This document shows positions 36,034 through 43,899 of a stretch of 64,000 bases of DNA, one piece after another. Position 1 is the first letter of the stretch, and each line of letters starts with the position of its first letter. The translations under genes were made by a program, and so were the position numbers. The notes under the pieces are model-generated. The model was not told the DNA's origin and did not search any database. It worked only from the letters and a program-made list of their open reading frames with translations. Source of the DNA: an uncultured Winogradskyella sp. (GTDB taxonomy: Bacteria; Bacteroidota; Bacteroidia; Flavobacteriales; Flavobacteriaceae); NCBI RefSeq assembly GCF_937958655.1, contig NZ_CALGNH010000001.1, forward strand, positions 1-64,000. Direction: 5' to 3'.

Positions 36034-37326
36034 ATGAAATACAATCCAATAGACTCAAAACTCTTTACAAATAACCGTAAAAACTTCATGGCGCAAATGA
36101 AGCCTAGTAGTTTAGCGGTGTTTAACTCCAACGATATTTATCCAATTAGTGCAGACAGTACTATGCCGTTTGAGCAACACAGAGATATCTTTTATTTAAG
36201 TGGTGTGGATCAAGAAGAAAGTATTTTAGTGCTGTTTCCAGACTGTCCAAAAGAAAAGCATCGCGAGATTCTATTCTTAAAAGAAACCAACGACCATATC
36301 GCCATTTGGGAAGGTGAAAAACTAACCAAAGAAGCGGCTTTAAAAACCAGTGGCATTAAAACGGTATATTGGTTACAGGACATGGAAAAGGTAATGTTTG
36401 AACTCATGACGCAATGTGATACGGTTTACATTAATACCAACGAACATTACAGAGCTAATGTAGAAACTGAAACGCGTGAAGACCGTTTTACCAAATGGCT
36501 GAAAAATAAATATCCTGCCCATTCTGTAGCTAAGAGTAATCCTATTTTACAACGTCTGCGTTCTGTTAAAAGTCAAATAGAATTAGACCTCATCCAAAAG
36601 GCCTGTGATATTACCGAAAAAGGCTTTAGACGCGTGCTTAATTTTGTAAAACCAGATGTTTGGGAATATAATATTGAAGCCGAATTTATGCACGAGTTCC
36701 TCAACCATCGTTCTAAGGGTTTTGCCTACACTCCTATCATAGGCTCAGGAAACAATGCTAATGTCTTACATTACATAGAGAACAACCAACAGTGCAAAGC
36801 TGGAGATTTAATTTTAATTGATGCGGCTGCTGAATATGCCAATTACGCCAGTGATATGACGCGTACCATACCAGTTTCTGGTCGTTACAACAACAGACAG
36901 AAGGCCGTGTATAATGCTGTAAATCGTGTTAAAAATGAAGCTACTAAAATGCTAGTTCCCGGAACTCTTTGGGAGCAATACCACATCGAAGTTGGTAAAC
37001 TCATGACCTCTGAATTATTGGGCCTTGGGCTTATTGATAAAGCCGATGTACAAAACGAAAACCCAGATTGGCCAGCCTATAAAAAATACTTTATGCATGG
37101 TACCTCTCACCATATGGGATTAGACACCCACGATTATGGTTTACTACACGAACCCATGAAAGCCAACATGGTCTTTACCGTAGAACCTGGTATTTATATC
37201 CCAGATGAAGGTTTTGGTATTCGTTTAGAGGATGATGTGGTGATACAAAACTCTGGTGAACCTTTTAATTTGATGCGGAATATCCCAATTGAGGTTGAGG
37301 AGATTGAGGATTTGATGAATTCTTAA
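36034..37326 (+). CDS. Aminopeptidase P family protein (Xaa-Pro aminopeptidase)
   Basis: 430 residues from ATG 36034 (MKYNPIDSKLFTNNRKNF); an ATG at 35989 is rejected because it lies in a hairpin repeat. The N-terminal creatinase-like domain (YLSGVDQEES) precedes the pita-bread metallopeptidase domain. Its metal ligands are visible: the two Asp in LIDAAAEYANYASDMTRT, His in MHGTSHHMGLDTHD, and Glu in FTVEPGIYIP and RLEDDVVI. It removes N-terminal residues before proline, in the cytoplasm (no signal peptide). A restriction gene follows 23 bases later on the same strand. Confidence 0.95.
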   Translation: MKYNPIDSKLFTNNRKNFMAQMKPSSLAVFNSNDIYPISADSTMPFEQHRDIFYLSGVDQEESILVLFPDCPKEKHREILFLKETNDHIAIWEGEKLTKEAALKTSGIKTVYWLQDMEKVMFELMTQCDTVYINTNEHYRANVETETREDRFTKWLKNKYPAHSVAKSNPILQRLRSVKSQIELDLIQKACDITEKGFRRVLNFVKPDVWEYNIEAEFMHEFLNHRSKGFAYTPIIGSGNNANVLHYIENNQQCKAGDLILIDAAAEYANYASDMTRTIPVSGRYNNRQKAVYNAVNRVKNEATKMLVPGTLWEQYHIEVGKLMTSELLGLGLIDKADVQNENPDWPAYKKYFMHGTSHHMGLDTHDYGLLHEPMKANMVFTVEPGIYIPDEGFGIRLEDDVVIQNSGEPFNLMRNIPIEVEEIEDLMNS

Positions 37327-37349
37327 ATTGCATTTAAAAAAATAGACAA

Positions 37350-38060
37350 ATGAGTGAAATAGAATTATTAGCTATCATTACAGATTATTTTAAAGAAAAA
37401 ATCTTTGATAACCATAGGATTAATGCGTTAAAAACGCATTCAAAACTTAAATCTTACAAGATAAACCCGATTATTGTAAAATATCTATCTAAAATTTTAG
37501 AAGATGATTTCACAGCAATTGGTATAGCTAAAGCTTTATATTATCCGAGAATTTTAGGAACTTCCATTAATACTTCTTTTGGCACAAGAATTCAGAATAT
37601 GTTTGTTGAACTTAAATTAGCTGAAGGTTCTTTAATCAAAGGAATGGATATTGAATTTGTTGATAAAATTGACAATAGAAAGAAATGGTGTCAATTAAAA
37701 TCTGGACCTAACACTATTAACTCAGAAGATGTGAAACCGTTGCTTCGAAAATTCTCTACAGTTACTAATTTAGCTAGAACTAATTCAATGAATCTTAATA
37801 ATTCAGATTTAATTTTAGGTGTTTTATATGGTGAAGAAGATCAGTTAAGTCAACATTATAGAAAGATTGATGAAGAATTTCCAGTTATAATTGGCAAAGA
37901 ATTTTGGCATAGAATAACTGGGTTTCCAGATTTTTACAATGCACTTGTTTCAAATCTAGATGAAATGATTCTTAGTCTTGACACTGAAGATTTTTTCAAA
38001 AAAGGTTATATGGCATTAGTTAAAGAAATAGAATCTTCAGATTTATTTGATTTGGAATAA
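37350..38060 (+). CDS. Type II restriction endonuclease, Eco47II/Sau96I-like
   Basis: 236 residues. FTAIGIAKALYYPRILGTSI, NTSFGTRIQNMF and the nuclease core GMDIEFVDKID...KKWCQLKSGPNTIN match my knowledge of the RE_Eco47II family (GGNCC/GGWCC cutters). The PD-(D/E)xK site is Asp100/Glu102 with QLK (Lys117). It is visibly more A+T-rich than the aminopeptidase gene before it. It converges on the cytosine methyltransferase gene, sharing its last 55 bases with it. No promoter of its own is obvious in the 23-base gap, so it may be read from the aminopeptidase transcript. Specificity is inferred from the family only. Confidence 0.85.
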   Translation: MSEIELLAIITDYFKEKIFDNHRINALKTHSKLKSYKINPIIVKYLSKILEDDFTAIGIAKALYYPRILGTSINTSFGTRIQNMFVELKLAEGSLIKGMDIEFVDKIDNRKKWCQLKSGPNTINSEDVKPLLRKFSTVTNLARTNSMNLNNSDLILGVLYGEEDQLSQHYRKIDEEFPVIIGKEFWHRITGFPDFYNALVSNLDEMILSLDTEDFFKKGYMALVKEIESSDLFDLE

Positions 38061-39277
38061 AGTTTATTCAAAAACTTAACAATAGAATAACCAACCTCTA
38101 AACCTAAATTACAAGGAACAGCATTACCTATTTGTTTATACTGTTGAGAAACTGAACCTGCAAATTTCCATTCATCTGGAAAAGTTTGTATTCTAGCATA
38201 TTCGCGCACAGTAAAAGGTCGTGTCTCATCAGGGTGACATCTTTCGGTTTGTTTTTGAGCAGGACTACACGTCAATGTTAAGCTTGGTTCATCCCATCCA
38301 ATCCTTCTAGCCATACCTGTTTTTCCTCCGCCTAAATAAAAACTTTTACCCATAAATTCTTTCTGAATATCTAATGGTAAATCTCTCCAATAGCCTTTTG
38401 GCGGAACTAAATCTAAAACTTCTTTTTTATGCTGAGGATATTTTGAACCTTCTGATTTTGGAACATTAGAATCATATAAATCACCTTTCTTAAGAGCGTC
38501 AACTAAATTATAAATTCTATTATATGGTTTCGGATATTCATAAGATACATCAATATCTTTTCTAATACCGACCAAAATTAATCGTTCTCGCTTCTGAGGA
38601 ACATTATAATTAATAGCTTTTAAAACTTTATATGGTACAACATTATAACCGATTTCATCAAGAACAGATAGCATCCCTTGAAGTGTTTTTCCTTTTTCAT
38701 GAGATAATAAACCTTTTACATTCTCACCAATACAAATGGGAGGTTTAACCTCATTAATTACTCTAGCAAATTCATAAAACAGAGTTCCTCTAGCGTCTTC
38801 TAAACCCAATTTTTTTCCTGCATAACTAAATGCTTGACAAGGAAATCCTCCAGTTACTACATCAACTTCATTTTTATATTTTTCAAAATTAAAACTCTTA
38901 ATATCACCTTCTAAAACATTCCAATTTGGTCTATTTTCTCTAAGTGTTTGGCAAGCCCATTTATCTATTTCATTTAAAGCAACACACTTTATTCCTGCTT
39001 TTTCTAAACCAATCGCAAGCCCACCTGCACCTGCAAATAATTCTAAAACTTTGTATTGTTGTAATGGTTTTACAAAATTATTCGTAGTCTCTTCGGTCTC
39101 ATTATCAAATAACCCAATTAAAGAATCAATTTCAGATTTTTTATAAATCCTATAATCGCTAATAGGTTCTCTAGCTGCAATTAATTTTTCATCTCTATCC
39201 CATCTTCTTAGTGTCTCTTTACTTTTTCCTAGTTTTTCCGCAGCTTCTGAAAGCGAATAATAATCTTTGATAACCAT
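38006..39277 (-). CDS. DNA (cytosine-5) methyltransferase with N-terminal HTH domain
   Basis: 423 residues from ATG 39277 (a TTG at 39286 is in frame but less likely). Residues about 5-55 are a MerR/excisionase-type helix-turn-helix (YYSLSEAAEKLGKSKETLRR). The methyltransferase motifs are in order: I LELFAGAGGLAIGLE, IV GGFPCQAFSYAG (Cys147), VI GENV, VIII QKRERLILVG, IX FTVREYARIQTFPDEW and X QIGNAVP. It should protect host DNA against the convergent restriction enzyme, with which it overlaps by 55 bases. The HTH may let the enzyme repress its own promoter, as some C5 methyltransferases do. Confidence 0.95.
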   Translation of the reverse strand: MVIKDYYSLSEAAEKLGKSKETLRRWDRDEKLIAAREPISDYRIYKKSEIDSLIGLFDNETEETTNNFVKPLQQYKVLELFAGAGGLAIGLEKAGIKCVALNEIDKWACQTLRENRPNWNVLEGDIKSFNFEKYKNEVDVVTGGFPCQAFSYAGKKLGLEDARGTLFYEFARVINEVKPPICIGENVKGLLSHEKGKTLQGMLSVLDEIGYNVVPYKVLKAINYNVPQKRERLILVGIRKDIDVSYEYPKPYNRIYNLVDALKKGDLYDSNVPKSEGSKYPQHKKEVLDLVPPKGYWRDLPLDIQKEFMGKSFYLGGGKTGMARRIGWDEPSLTLTCSPAQKQTERCHPDETRPFTVREYARIQTFPDEWKFAGSVSQQYKQIGNAVPCNLGLEVGYSIVKFLNKLYSKSNKSEDSISLTNAI

Positions 39278-39302
39278 ATTACACAACCTTATACATTGGT
39301 TA

Positions 39303-39310
39303 CAAATTTA
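39303..39310 (-). promoter_or_regulatory. Methyltransferase promoter -7 box TAAATTTG
   Basis: On the minus strand TAAATTTG lies 25 bases before the ATG at 39277. Imperfect facing repeats (GTAACC and GGTTGTG, about 39286-39304) lie between this box and the start codon and could be an operator for the protein's own HTH. Confidence 0.45.
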
Positions 39311-39360
39311 AAAGTATTTTTTGAATAAAAAAGATATGTTTAAAAAATTGTTTTAAGTAC

Positions 39361-39541
39361 TTAATTATCAGAAGAATTACACCTTAAAACAAACAACCGT
39401 TCCAGACTTTCTTTAGTCGATAAGTTCTCCACATGCCAAGAAAACGTAGTTTTTGAGCCCTTTTCCCAAATACATTTAAAATCTTCTAGTGCATTGTACT
39501 CACTCACAAACACTTGGTTACCAACTTTATTTTGTTGTCTG
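39361..39541 (-). pseudogene. Remnant of a Dam-type adenine methyltransferase (C-terminal 55 residues)
   Basis: Read on the minus strand, this encodes QQNKVGNQVFVSEYNALEDF, then KCIWEKGSKTTFSWHVENLS, then TKESLERLFVLRC and a stop at 39361. It matches residues about 182-232 of the intact Dam-like protein at 41697-42401 (QQSKAGHQVFISEYNAPEDF and so on) at roughly three residues in four. The match stops at about 39541, exactly where a different, opposite-strand fragment begins. The N-terminal 180 residues, including DPPY, are missing, so it cannot be active. Confidence 0.85.
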
Positions 39542-39700
39542 CTGCAAGGAATTTCTAAAAATCAGCTCTCAGAAATGAAGCAATATAATGTACAACTAGT
39601 TGTTCCAAAAGCTTATTTGTCTAGTTTTCCACAAGAATATCGTACTGATATTTTAATACTTGAACAATTTGTAAATAAGGTAACCCACTCACAATTGTAA
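39539..39700 (+). pseudogene. Remnant of an EcoRII-C-like type II restriction endonuclease (C-terminus)
   Basis: The plus-strand frame reads LLQGISKNQLSEMKQYNVQL, then VVPKAYLSSFPQEYRTDILI, then LEQFVNKV, with a stop at 39698-39700. The GISxNQxxEMxxxxVQLVVP block is what I recall from the C-terminal end of EcoRII-C-type restriction enzymes. Only about 53 residues survive. The 5' boundary coincides with the end of the dam remnant, so the two pieces were joined by a rearrangement. The upstream codons from a TTG at 39494 are an antisense reading of the dam remnant, not protein. Confidence 0.6.
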
Positions 39701-39739
39701 ACAGTATTATTGAAAGTAATTTAATAGGTTAAATAATAC

Positions 39740-39973
39740 CTAAAATAAATCATGATTTCCATATTTTAAATAATAGTCCAATTCAAAGGTTTGCCCTTCA
39801 TCAACCTCTAAATCCTTTGCAAAAGCCATGCTGACCTGTCCAGTTTTTAGTTGATATATTCTAGCTTTTGATCTAATGCCTGCTTCTATAAAGTTTAAAA
39901 CAACATAAAGTTTTTCAAAACTTTCGTTTGGTACTTGATATTTTACAATTTGTCCGCGTCTTGTTGGTCTCAT
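39740..39973 (-). CDS. Small hypothetical protein in the restriction-modification island
   Basis: 77 residues: a basic start (MRPTRRGQIVKYQVP), then predicted beta strands (KLYVVLNFIEAG, KARIYQLKTG) and an acidic end (LEVDEGQTFELDYYLKYGNHD). The G-x-IVKYxxP...LYVVL pattern recalls a family of small Bacteroidota proteins that I associate with mobile or DNA-modification loci; this is memory, not a search. It lies between two dam remnants. The ORF is intact with an ATG. Function unknown. Confidence 0.5.
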   Translation of the reverse strand: MRPTRRGQIVKYQVPNESFEKLYVVLNFIEAGIRSKARIYQLKTGQVSMAFAKDLEVDEGQTFELDYYLKYGNHDLF

Positions 39974-40046
39974 AATAAGTCGTTTTACATAAATTTAGAT
40001 AGATAGACCTCACAAGTCAACATACAATAAGTATCAAAAAAATCTA

Positions 40047-40110
40047 TTATTTAACAAATACAAATAACCGCTCCAAAGCAACCTTAACTAACCTTTTCAA
40101 GTTCTAAAGC
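40047..40110 (-). pseudogene. Short, decayed remnant of a dam 3' end
   Basis: The minus strand reads NLKRLVKVALERLFVFVK and then a stop (40047-40049), with an in-frame stop just before NL. The intact Dam-like protein ends NLSTKLALERLFVFGG. At the DNA level ACCGCTCCAAAGCAAC compares with ACCGTTCCAAAGCTAAC in the intact gene. It is short, so chance cannot be fully excluded, but it is the third such 3' end within 2.4 kb and on the same strand. Confidence 0.5.
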
Positions 40111-40224
40111 ACAAAATTCTTATTCAAACAGCTTAAAAGCTACAACCACTTAGACAATCCGCAAACCCAATTACCACGACCTTGTCTGAGCTTTTTAAAA
40201 ATAAAATCTCACCATAGTAATCAA

Positions 40225-40313
40225 TTAGCCTTGTTTCATTACGTAAAAGTAAATATTTTACCCTTGTTTTGTTACAAATATTTAATATATTTACCTTTGT
40301 TTTATTACAAATA
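40225..40313. repeat. 33-bp-period tandem repeat upstream of the DUF4143 ATPase
   Basis: Two 24-base copies (40257-40280 and 40290-40313) differ at two positions: TTTACCCTTGTTTTGTTAC and TTTACCTTTGTTTTATTAC, each followed by AAATA. A third, weaker copy in the same 33-base register begins near 40225 (AGCCTTGTTTCATTAC). The last copy contains the promoter -7 box TACCTTTG. Confidence 0.8.
40269..40299 (+). promoter_or_regulatory. Promoter of the DUF4143 ATPase gene
   Basis: TTG (40269-40271), a 20-base spacer and TACCTTTG (40292-40299) match the Bacteroidota consensus. Transcription would begin near 40306, which places the real start codon downstream at TTG 40330 and not at ATG 40231. Confidence 0.65.
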
Positions 40314-40329
40314 CGATAAATTAGAGCTG

Positions 40330-41694
40330 TTGAATCATAAAAGACACATCTATAAAGTGCTTAGGCAATGGAAAACTAACCCTAAACGTAAACCTCTTGT
40401 TCTTAGAGGAGCAAGGCAAGTTGGTAAAACTACAGCTGTTAATCATTTCTCTAAAAACTACGATCACTATATAAGTCTCAACTTGGAGCGTCCACAAGAT
40501 GCAGATTATTTTCAAAATTATAAAGATGTAAAAACACTGGTAGACGCACTGTTTTTGGAGCACAACATATCTGTAAAAGTCATATCAAAAACACTACTTT
40601 TTATTGATGAAATACAAGAATCCCCAGAAGCAATCGCATTATTACGCTATTTTTATGAAGATCTACCTCAACTACATGTTATCGCGGCAGGCTCTTTACT
40701 AGAGCATGTTATGGATAAGGTAAAAAAATTTCCGGTTGGTCGTGTCTCTTATTTATATGTGCATCCTTTAAATTTTTTAGAATATTTGGAGGCCAAAGGT
40801 CAAAATCAGGCTTTAGAAGCGCTTTATCAAATTCCATTACACGATTTCGCGCATACCACCTTAAAAAAGTTATTTCATGAGTATGCTATTATCGGTGGAA
40901 TGCCAGAAGTAGTAAACACATATTTAGAACAAAATACATTAACCGCTTTACCTGAAGTCTACGAAAGTATATGGCTAACCTATAAAGATGATGTAGAAAA
41001 ATATGCGAACAACAATACAAATGCGGTAATTATAAAACACATAATGGATACGGCTCATTTGTATATGGATGAGCGTATAAAATTTCAAAACTTTGGGAAT
41101 TCAAACTATAGGTCTAGAGAAGTGGGAGAAGCTATGCGAAATCTAAATGATGCACGTGTTATTCAATTAATTTATCCCACTACGGTTATAGAACCACCCA
41201 TAAAACCCGATATAAAAAAATCGCCTCGCTTGCAATTTTTAGATACTGGTTTGGTAAATTATGAATTAAATATTCAAGCAAGTATGCTGGTCTTGGACGA
41301 TTTAAGTACGGCTTATAAAGGTGCTATAATTCCACATTTAATTACGCAAGAGTTACTTTCTTTGAACACTTTAAACTATAAAAAGCCTAACTTTTGGGTA
41401 AGAGAAAAAACGCAATCATCTTCTGAAGTTGATTTAGTAGTACAATACAAAGACAAAATTATTCCGATAGAAATAAAATCTGGTAAAGAAGGGAAGTTAA
41501 AATCACTACATCAATTTGTAGATCGTAGTAATCACCCTTATGCCGTACGTATGTATTCTGGAAAATTTAGTATTGAAGAGCATACCACTCCAATGGGCAA
41601 AAAACCGTATTTGCTTATGAATTTACCTTATTATTTAGGTACAAAACTTGAAGACTATATAGACTACTTTGTTACCAATCATCAATTAAAATAG
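40330..41694 (+). CDS. AAA ATPase with DUF4143 domain
   Basis: 454 residues from TTG 40330 (LNHKRHIYKVLRQWKTNPKR). The frame is open back to ATG 40231, but those 33 codons are a translation of the 33-bp repeats and lie upstream of the promoter. Walker A is LRGARQVGKTT and Walker B LLFIDEIQES, followed by IAAGSLLEHVM and GRVSYLYVHPLNFLEYL. The C-terminal DUF4143 part carries a nuclease-like EVDLVVQYKDKIIPIEIKSG (D/E...ExK). Such proteins are common, poorly understood and often seen in mobile or defence regions. It converges on the dam gene with 2 bases between stops. Confidence 0.88.
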   Translation: MNHKRHIYKVLRQWKTNPKRKPLVLRGARQVGKTTAVNHFSKNYDHYISLNLERPQDADYFQNYKDVKTLVDALFLEHNISVKVISKTLLFIDEIQESPEAIALLRYFYEDLPQLHVIAAGSLLEHVMDKVKKFPVGRVSYLYVHPLNFLEYLEAKGQNQALEALYQIPLHDFAHTTLKKLFHEYAIIGGMPEVVNTYLEQNTLTALPEVYESIWLTYKDDVEKYANNNTNAVIIKHIMDTAHLYMDERIKFQNFGNSNYRSREVGEAMRNLNDARVIQLIYPTTVIEPPIKPDIKKSPRLQFLDTGLVNYELNIQASMLVLDDLSTAYKGAIIPHLITQELLSLNTLNYKKPNFWVREKTQSSSEVDLVVQYKDKIIPIEIKSGKEGKLKSLHQFVDRSNHPYAVRMYSGKFSIEEHTTPMGKKPYLLMNLPYYLGTKLEDYIDYFVTNHQLK

Positions 41695-41696
41695 AT

Positions 41697-42401
41697 TTAC
41701 CCTCCAAAAACAAACAACCGTTCCAAAGCTAACTTAGTCGATAAATTCTCCGCATGCCAAGAAAAGGTGGTTTTTGCATCTTTTTCCCAAATGCAGGTAA
41801 AATCCTCTGGCGCATTGTATTCACTTATAAAAACTTGGTGACCTGCTTTGCTTTGTTGTTTGCACCAATCCCAAAAAACGTCATGATCAAAACCATCGCG
41901 ATACTTTGTAGTGGATGCATAAGGTGGATCACAATAGATGATACTGTGTTTAGGAACATCTAATTCGAGATAAGATTTACAAGACAGTTCTACACCTTCT
42001 AGTTTTGGGACTTGCTTGGTGATATTGCGATAATGTTCGCCCCAATAATCGCGCTTGCCTTCTTTATCGCGTCTATAACCTGCAAACCATTTGCCACCAA
42101 ACGAGTTAAAGCCAACATAACCGACTAGGTGTTTTGGGTATTGGTCTTGGTTGTTTTTTATGTGCTTATACTCATCCTCGCTTACCAATTGTGGTGGATC
42201 CCAATTATCGTAAATTAAGGCTTGCCACATCGCCATGAGTTCTTGGTGTTGATCGTTGGCAATACGTATGCCATCCACCTTGTCTATCATGTTCATGCCT
42301 CCAGCAAAGGGTTCAAGATAGGCTTGGTTGGCTTGTCTATCCTTTAGAATAATAGGTAATAAATCTTTGGCAAAGCGTGCCTTACTTCCCATGTACTTCA
42401 T
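41697..42401 (-). CDS. DNA adenine methylase, D12 (Dam) class
   Basis: 234 residues. MKYMGSKARFAKDLLPIIL carries the SAM-binding YxGSK motif, YLEPFAGGMNMID the acceptor loop, and IIYCDPPYASTTKYRDGFDH the catalytic DPPY (residues 158-161). It methylates adenine N6. No cognate restriction gene adjoins it, so it is probably an orphan or the survivor of a lost system. It is shorter than E. coli Dam and resembles phage or mobile-element versions. Truncated relatives of its 3' end lie at 39361-39541 and 40047-40110. Recognition site unknown. Confidence 0.92.
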   Translation of the reverse strand: MKYMGSKARFAKDLLPIILKDRQANQAYLEPFAGGMNMIDKVDGIRIANDQHQELMAMWQALIYDNWDPPQLVSEDEYKHIKNNQDQYPKHLVGYVGFNSFGGKWFAGYRRDKEGKRDYWGEHYRNITKQVPKLEGVELSCKSYLELDVPKHSIIYCDPPYASTTKYRDGFDHDVFWDWCKQQSKAGHQVFISEYNAPEDFTCIWEKDAKTTFSWHAENLSTKLALERLFVFGG

Positions 42402-42432
42402 AAACTTGTCTCTGTTTTGTTATATACAACCT

Positions 42433-42552
42433 CGTCAATTCGAGTGAGTTTTACCATTGAAATGAGAAAAACTTGTATCGAGAATCGAGACTTTAATTTA
42501 TCAACCTGTTCTCGATACGATTTTTCATTCTTCAAAATCACTCGAACTGACG
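42433..42552. repeat. Nested inverted repeat, second copy of the 6551-6669 family
   Basis: The outer arms are CGTCAATTCGAGTGA (from 42433) and TCACTCGAACTGACG (to 42552). The inner arms are GTATCGAGAA (42475-42484) and TTCTCGATAC (42509-42518), identical to the inner arms of the other copy. Minus-strand codons across it form an open frame from 42664 to 42398, but this is repeat sequence, not a gene. Confidence 0.85.
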
Positions 42553-42594
42553 TATCGCTATTTATTTGAAGCAAATAAGAAAATAGATATTTCA

Positions 42595-43899
42595 TTATTC
42601 CGTCTTTTGTTTTGGTTGCACAAGAGACGTAACGACTAAAGCTAATAAGGCTGGTAAAACCCAACCTAAACTATGCTTTGCTAGTGGTATAAAATCGGTG
42701 GTTTTTTTTAATCCTTCAGAAGGACTTATAAAACCAATCACATCTGGTATGCTAAAGATAAACGTTACTATAACCACAGCTCTAAAAATTAATGGAGTTG
42801 CTAATTTTTCAGGTAATACATTCAAAAAAATTAATATAATAGTGATGGGATAAATACATAACAAAACGGGTATAGCAACCACAACAATGGAGTTAAAATC
42901 GAGCTGACCAACACCAATACCAGCAATACAAGCAATAATTGCTGTAACCACATAAGCCGTTTGCGATTTATGAAACAAGCCTCTAAAATAATCTGCTGTA
43001 CCTGCAACAATACCAATAGCCGTTGTAAAACAAGCTAAGGAAATGAGCACACTTAAAACCGTGTTTCCAAATTCACCTAAGGATGCGATACTAATGCCTC
43101 TTAATAAATTAGCACGTTGCATATCTGAATTTAACTTTGTGTCAACCTGAATTTCAGAACCATAATACGCTCCTACAGAGATTAAACCTGCGTAAATGAT
43201 GAATAAACCCGTACCTGCTATAAATCCTGATTGTCGTATAAGTTTTCGTTTAGATTCAAACTGACTCACCTTCATATTTTTAAAGTTCAGGGACACGATA
43301 ATCACCGCACCAACCACCACCGCTCCAATGGCATCAAAGGTTTGATAGCCTTCTAAAATTCCGATGACAATGGGTGTTTCAAAAGTTGAAAGTCTTGGTG
43401 TAAATGACGAAGAGGACAGGCCAATACCAATAACGGCCAAAAGCATAATGACAATAAATGGCGTTAAAAACTTTCCGATCAAATTCAAAATTTTTGAACG
43501 GTTGAGCACAAAGACTAAAACCAAAGTAAAGTAAATAGCACTAGTTAATAATGGGCTTGTTCCAAAAGCAGGATGTATGGCAATCTCGTGGGTGGCTGCA
43601 GCAGTTCTAGGTGATGGAATAGCAACCGCAATCACGTAAATAATAATACAATAAATTAAACTAAAGGTCGGCGATACTTTTTTACCAAAATCGTATAAAG
43701 TGCCTTGCAGTTTCGCATGTGCTAAAATCCCGATAATTGGAATCACCACAGCCGTAATCATAAAACCTATAGTGACCCAAAACCAATTGTCACCGGCATT
43801 ATAACCTAATAATGGTGGTAATAACAAGTTTCCTGCACCAAAAAAAAGCGAGAATAAAGCGAAACTGGTCACTAAAAGTTCTTTACGCTGAATGCTCAC
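42595..43899 (-). CDS. brnQ: Branched-chain amino acid transporter, BrnQ/LIVCS family
   Basis: 434 residues with about twelve membrane helices. The family start FALFSLFFGAGNLLLPPLLG is clear, as are FDAIGAVVVGAVIIVSL and the Ser/Gly-rich helix breaks. It imports leucine, isoleucine and valine with Na+ or H+. The start is GTG 43899 (VSIQRKELLV), directly after the stop codon of the preceding serine-hydrolase gene, so the two are probably translationally coupled. A palindrome lies beyond its 3' end. Confidence 0.93.
   Translation of the reverse strand: MSIQRKELLVTSFALFSLFFGAGNLLLPPLLGYNAGDNWFWVTIGFMITAVVIPIIGILAHAKLQGTLYDFGKKVSPTFSLIYCIIIYVIAVAIPSPRTAAATHEIAIHPAFGTSPLLTSAIYFTLVLVFVLNRSKILNLIGKFLTPFIVIMLLAVIGIGLSSSSFTPRLSTFETPIVIGILEGYQTFDAIGAVVVGAVIIVSLNFKNMKVSQFESKRKLIRQSGFIAGTGLFIIYAGLISVGAYYGSEIQVDTKLNSDMQRANLLRGISIASLGEFGNTVLSVLISLACFTTAIGIVAGTADYFRGLFHKSQTAYVVTAIIACIAGIGVGQLDFNSIVVVAIPVLLCIYPITIILIFLNVLPEKLATPLIFRAVVIVTFIFSIPDVIGFISPSEGLKKTTDFIPLAKHSLGWVLPALLALVVTSLVQPKQKTE

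Noticed and set aside
39494-39700. A 68-codon plus-strand ORF as a real gene
   Set aside because: Its first 15 codons are the antisense of a dam remnant and the rest is only the tail of a restriction enzyme.
40231-40329. First 33 codons of the DUF4143 ATPase frame
   Set aside because: They translate the 33-bp repeats and lie upstream of the predicted transcription start.
39361-42401. dam 3' ends as attachment sites of an integrative element
   Set aside because: Attractive, but no integrase, excisionase gene or perfect direct repeat is visible in the window, so it is kept as a hypothesis about turnover only.
42398-42664. 88-codon minus-strand ORF between dam and brnQ
   Set aside because: Most of it is the nested palindrome, and it overlaps the end of brnQ in another frame.
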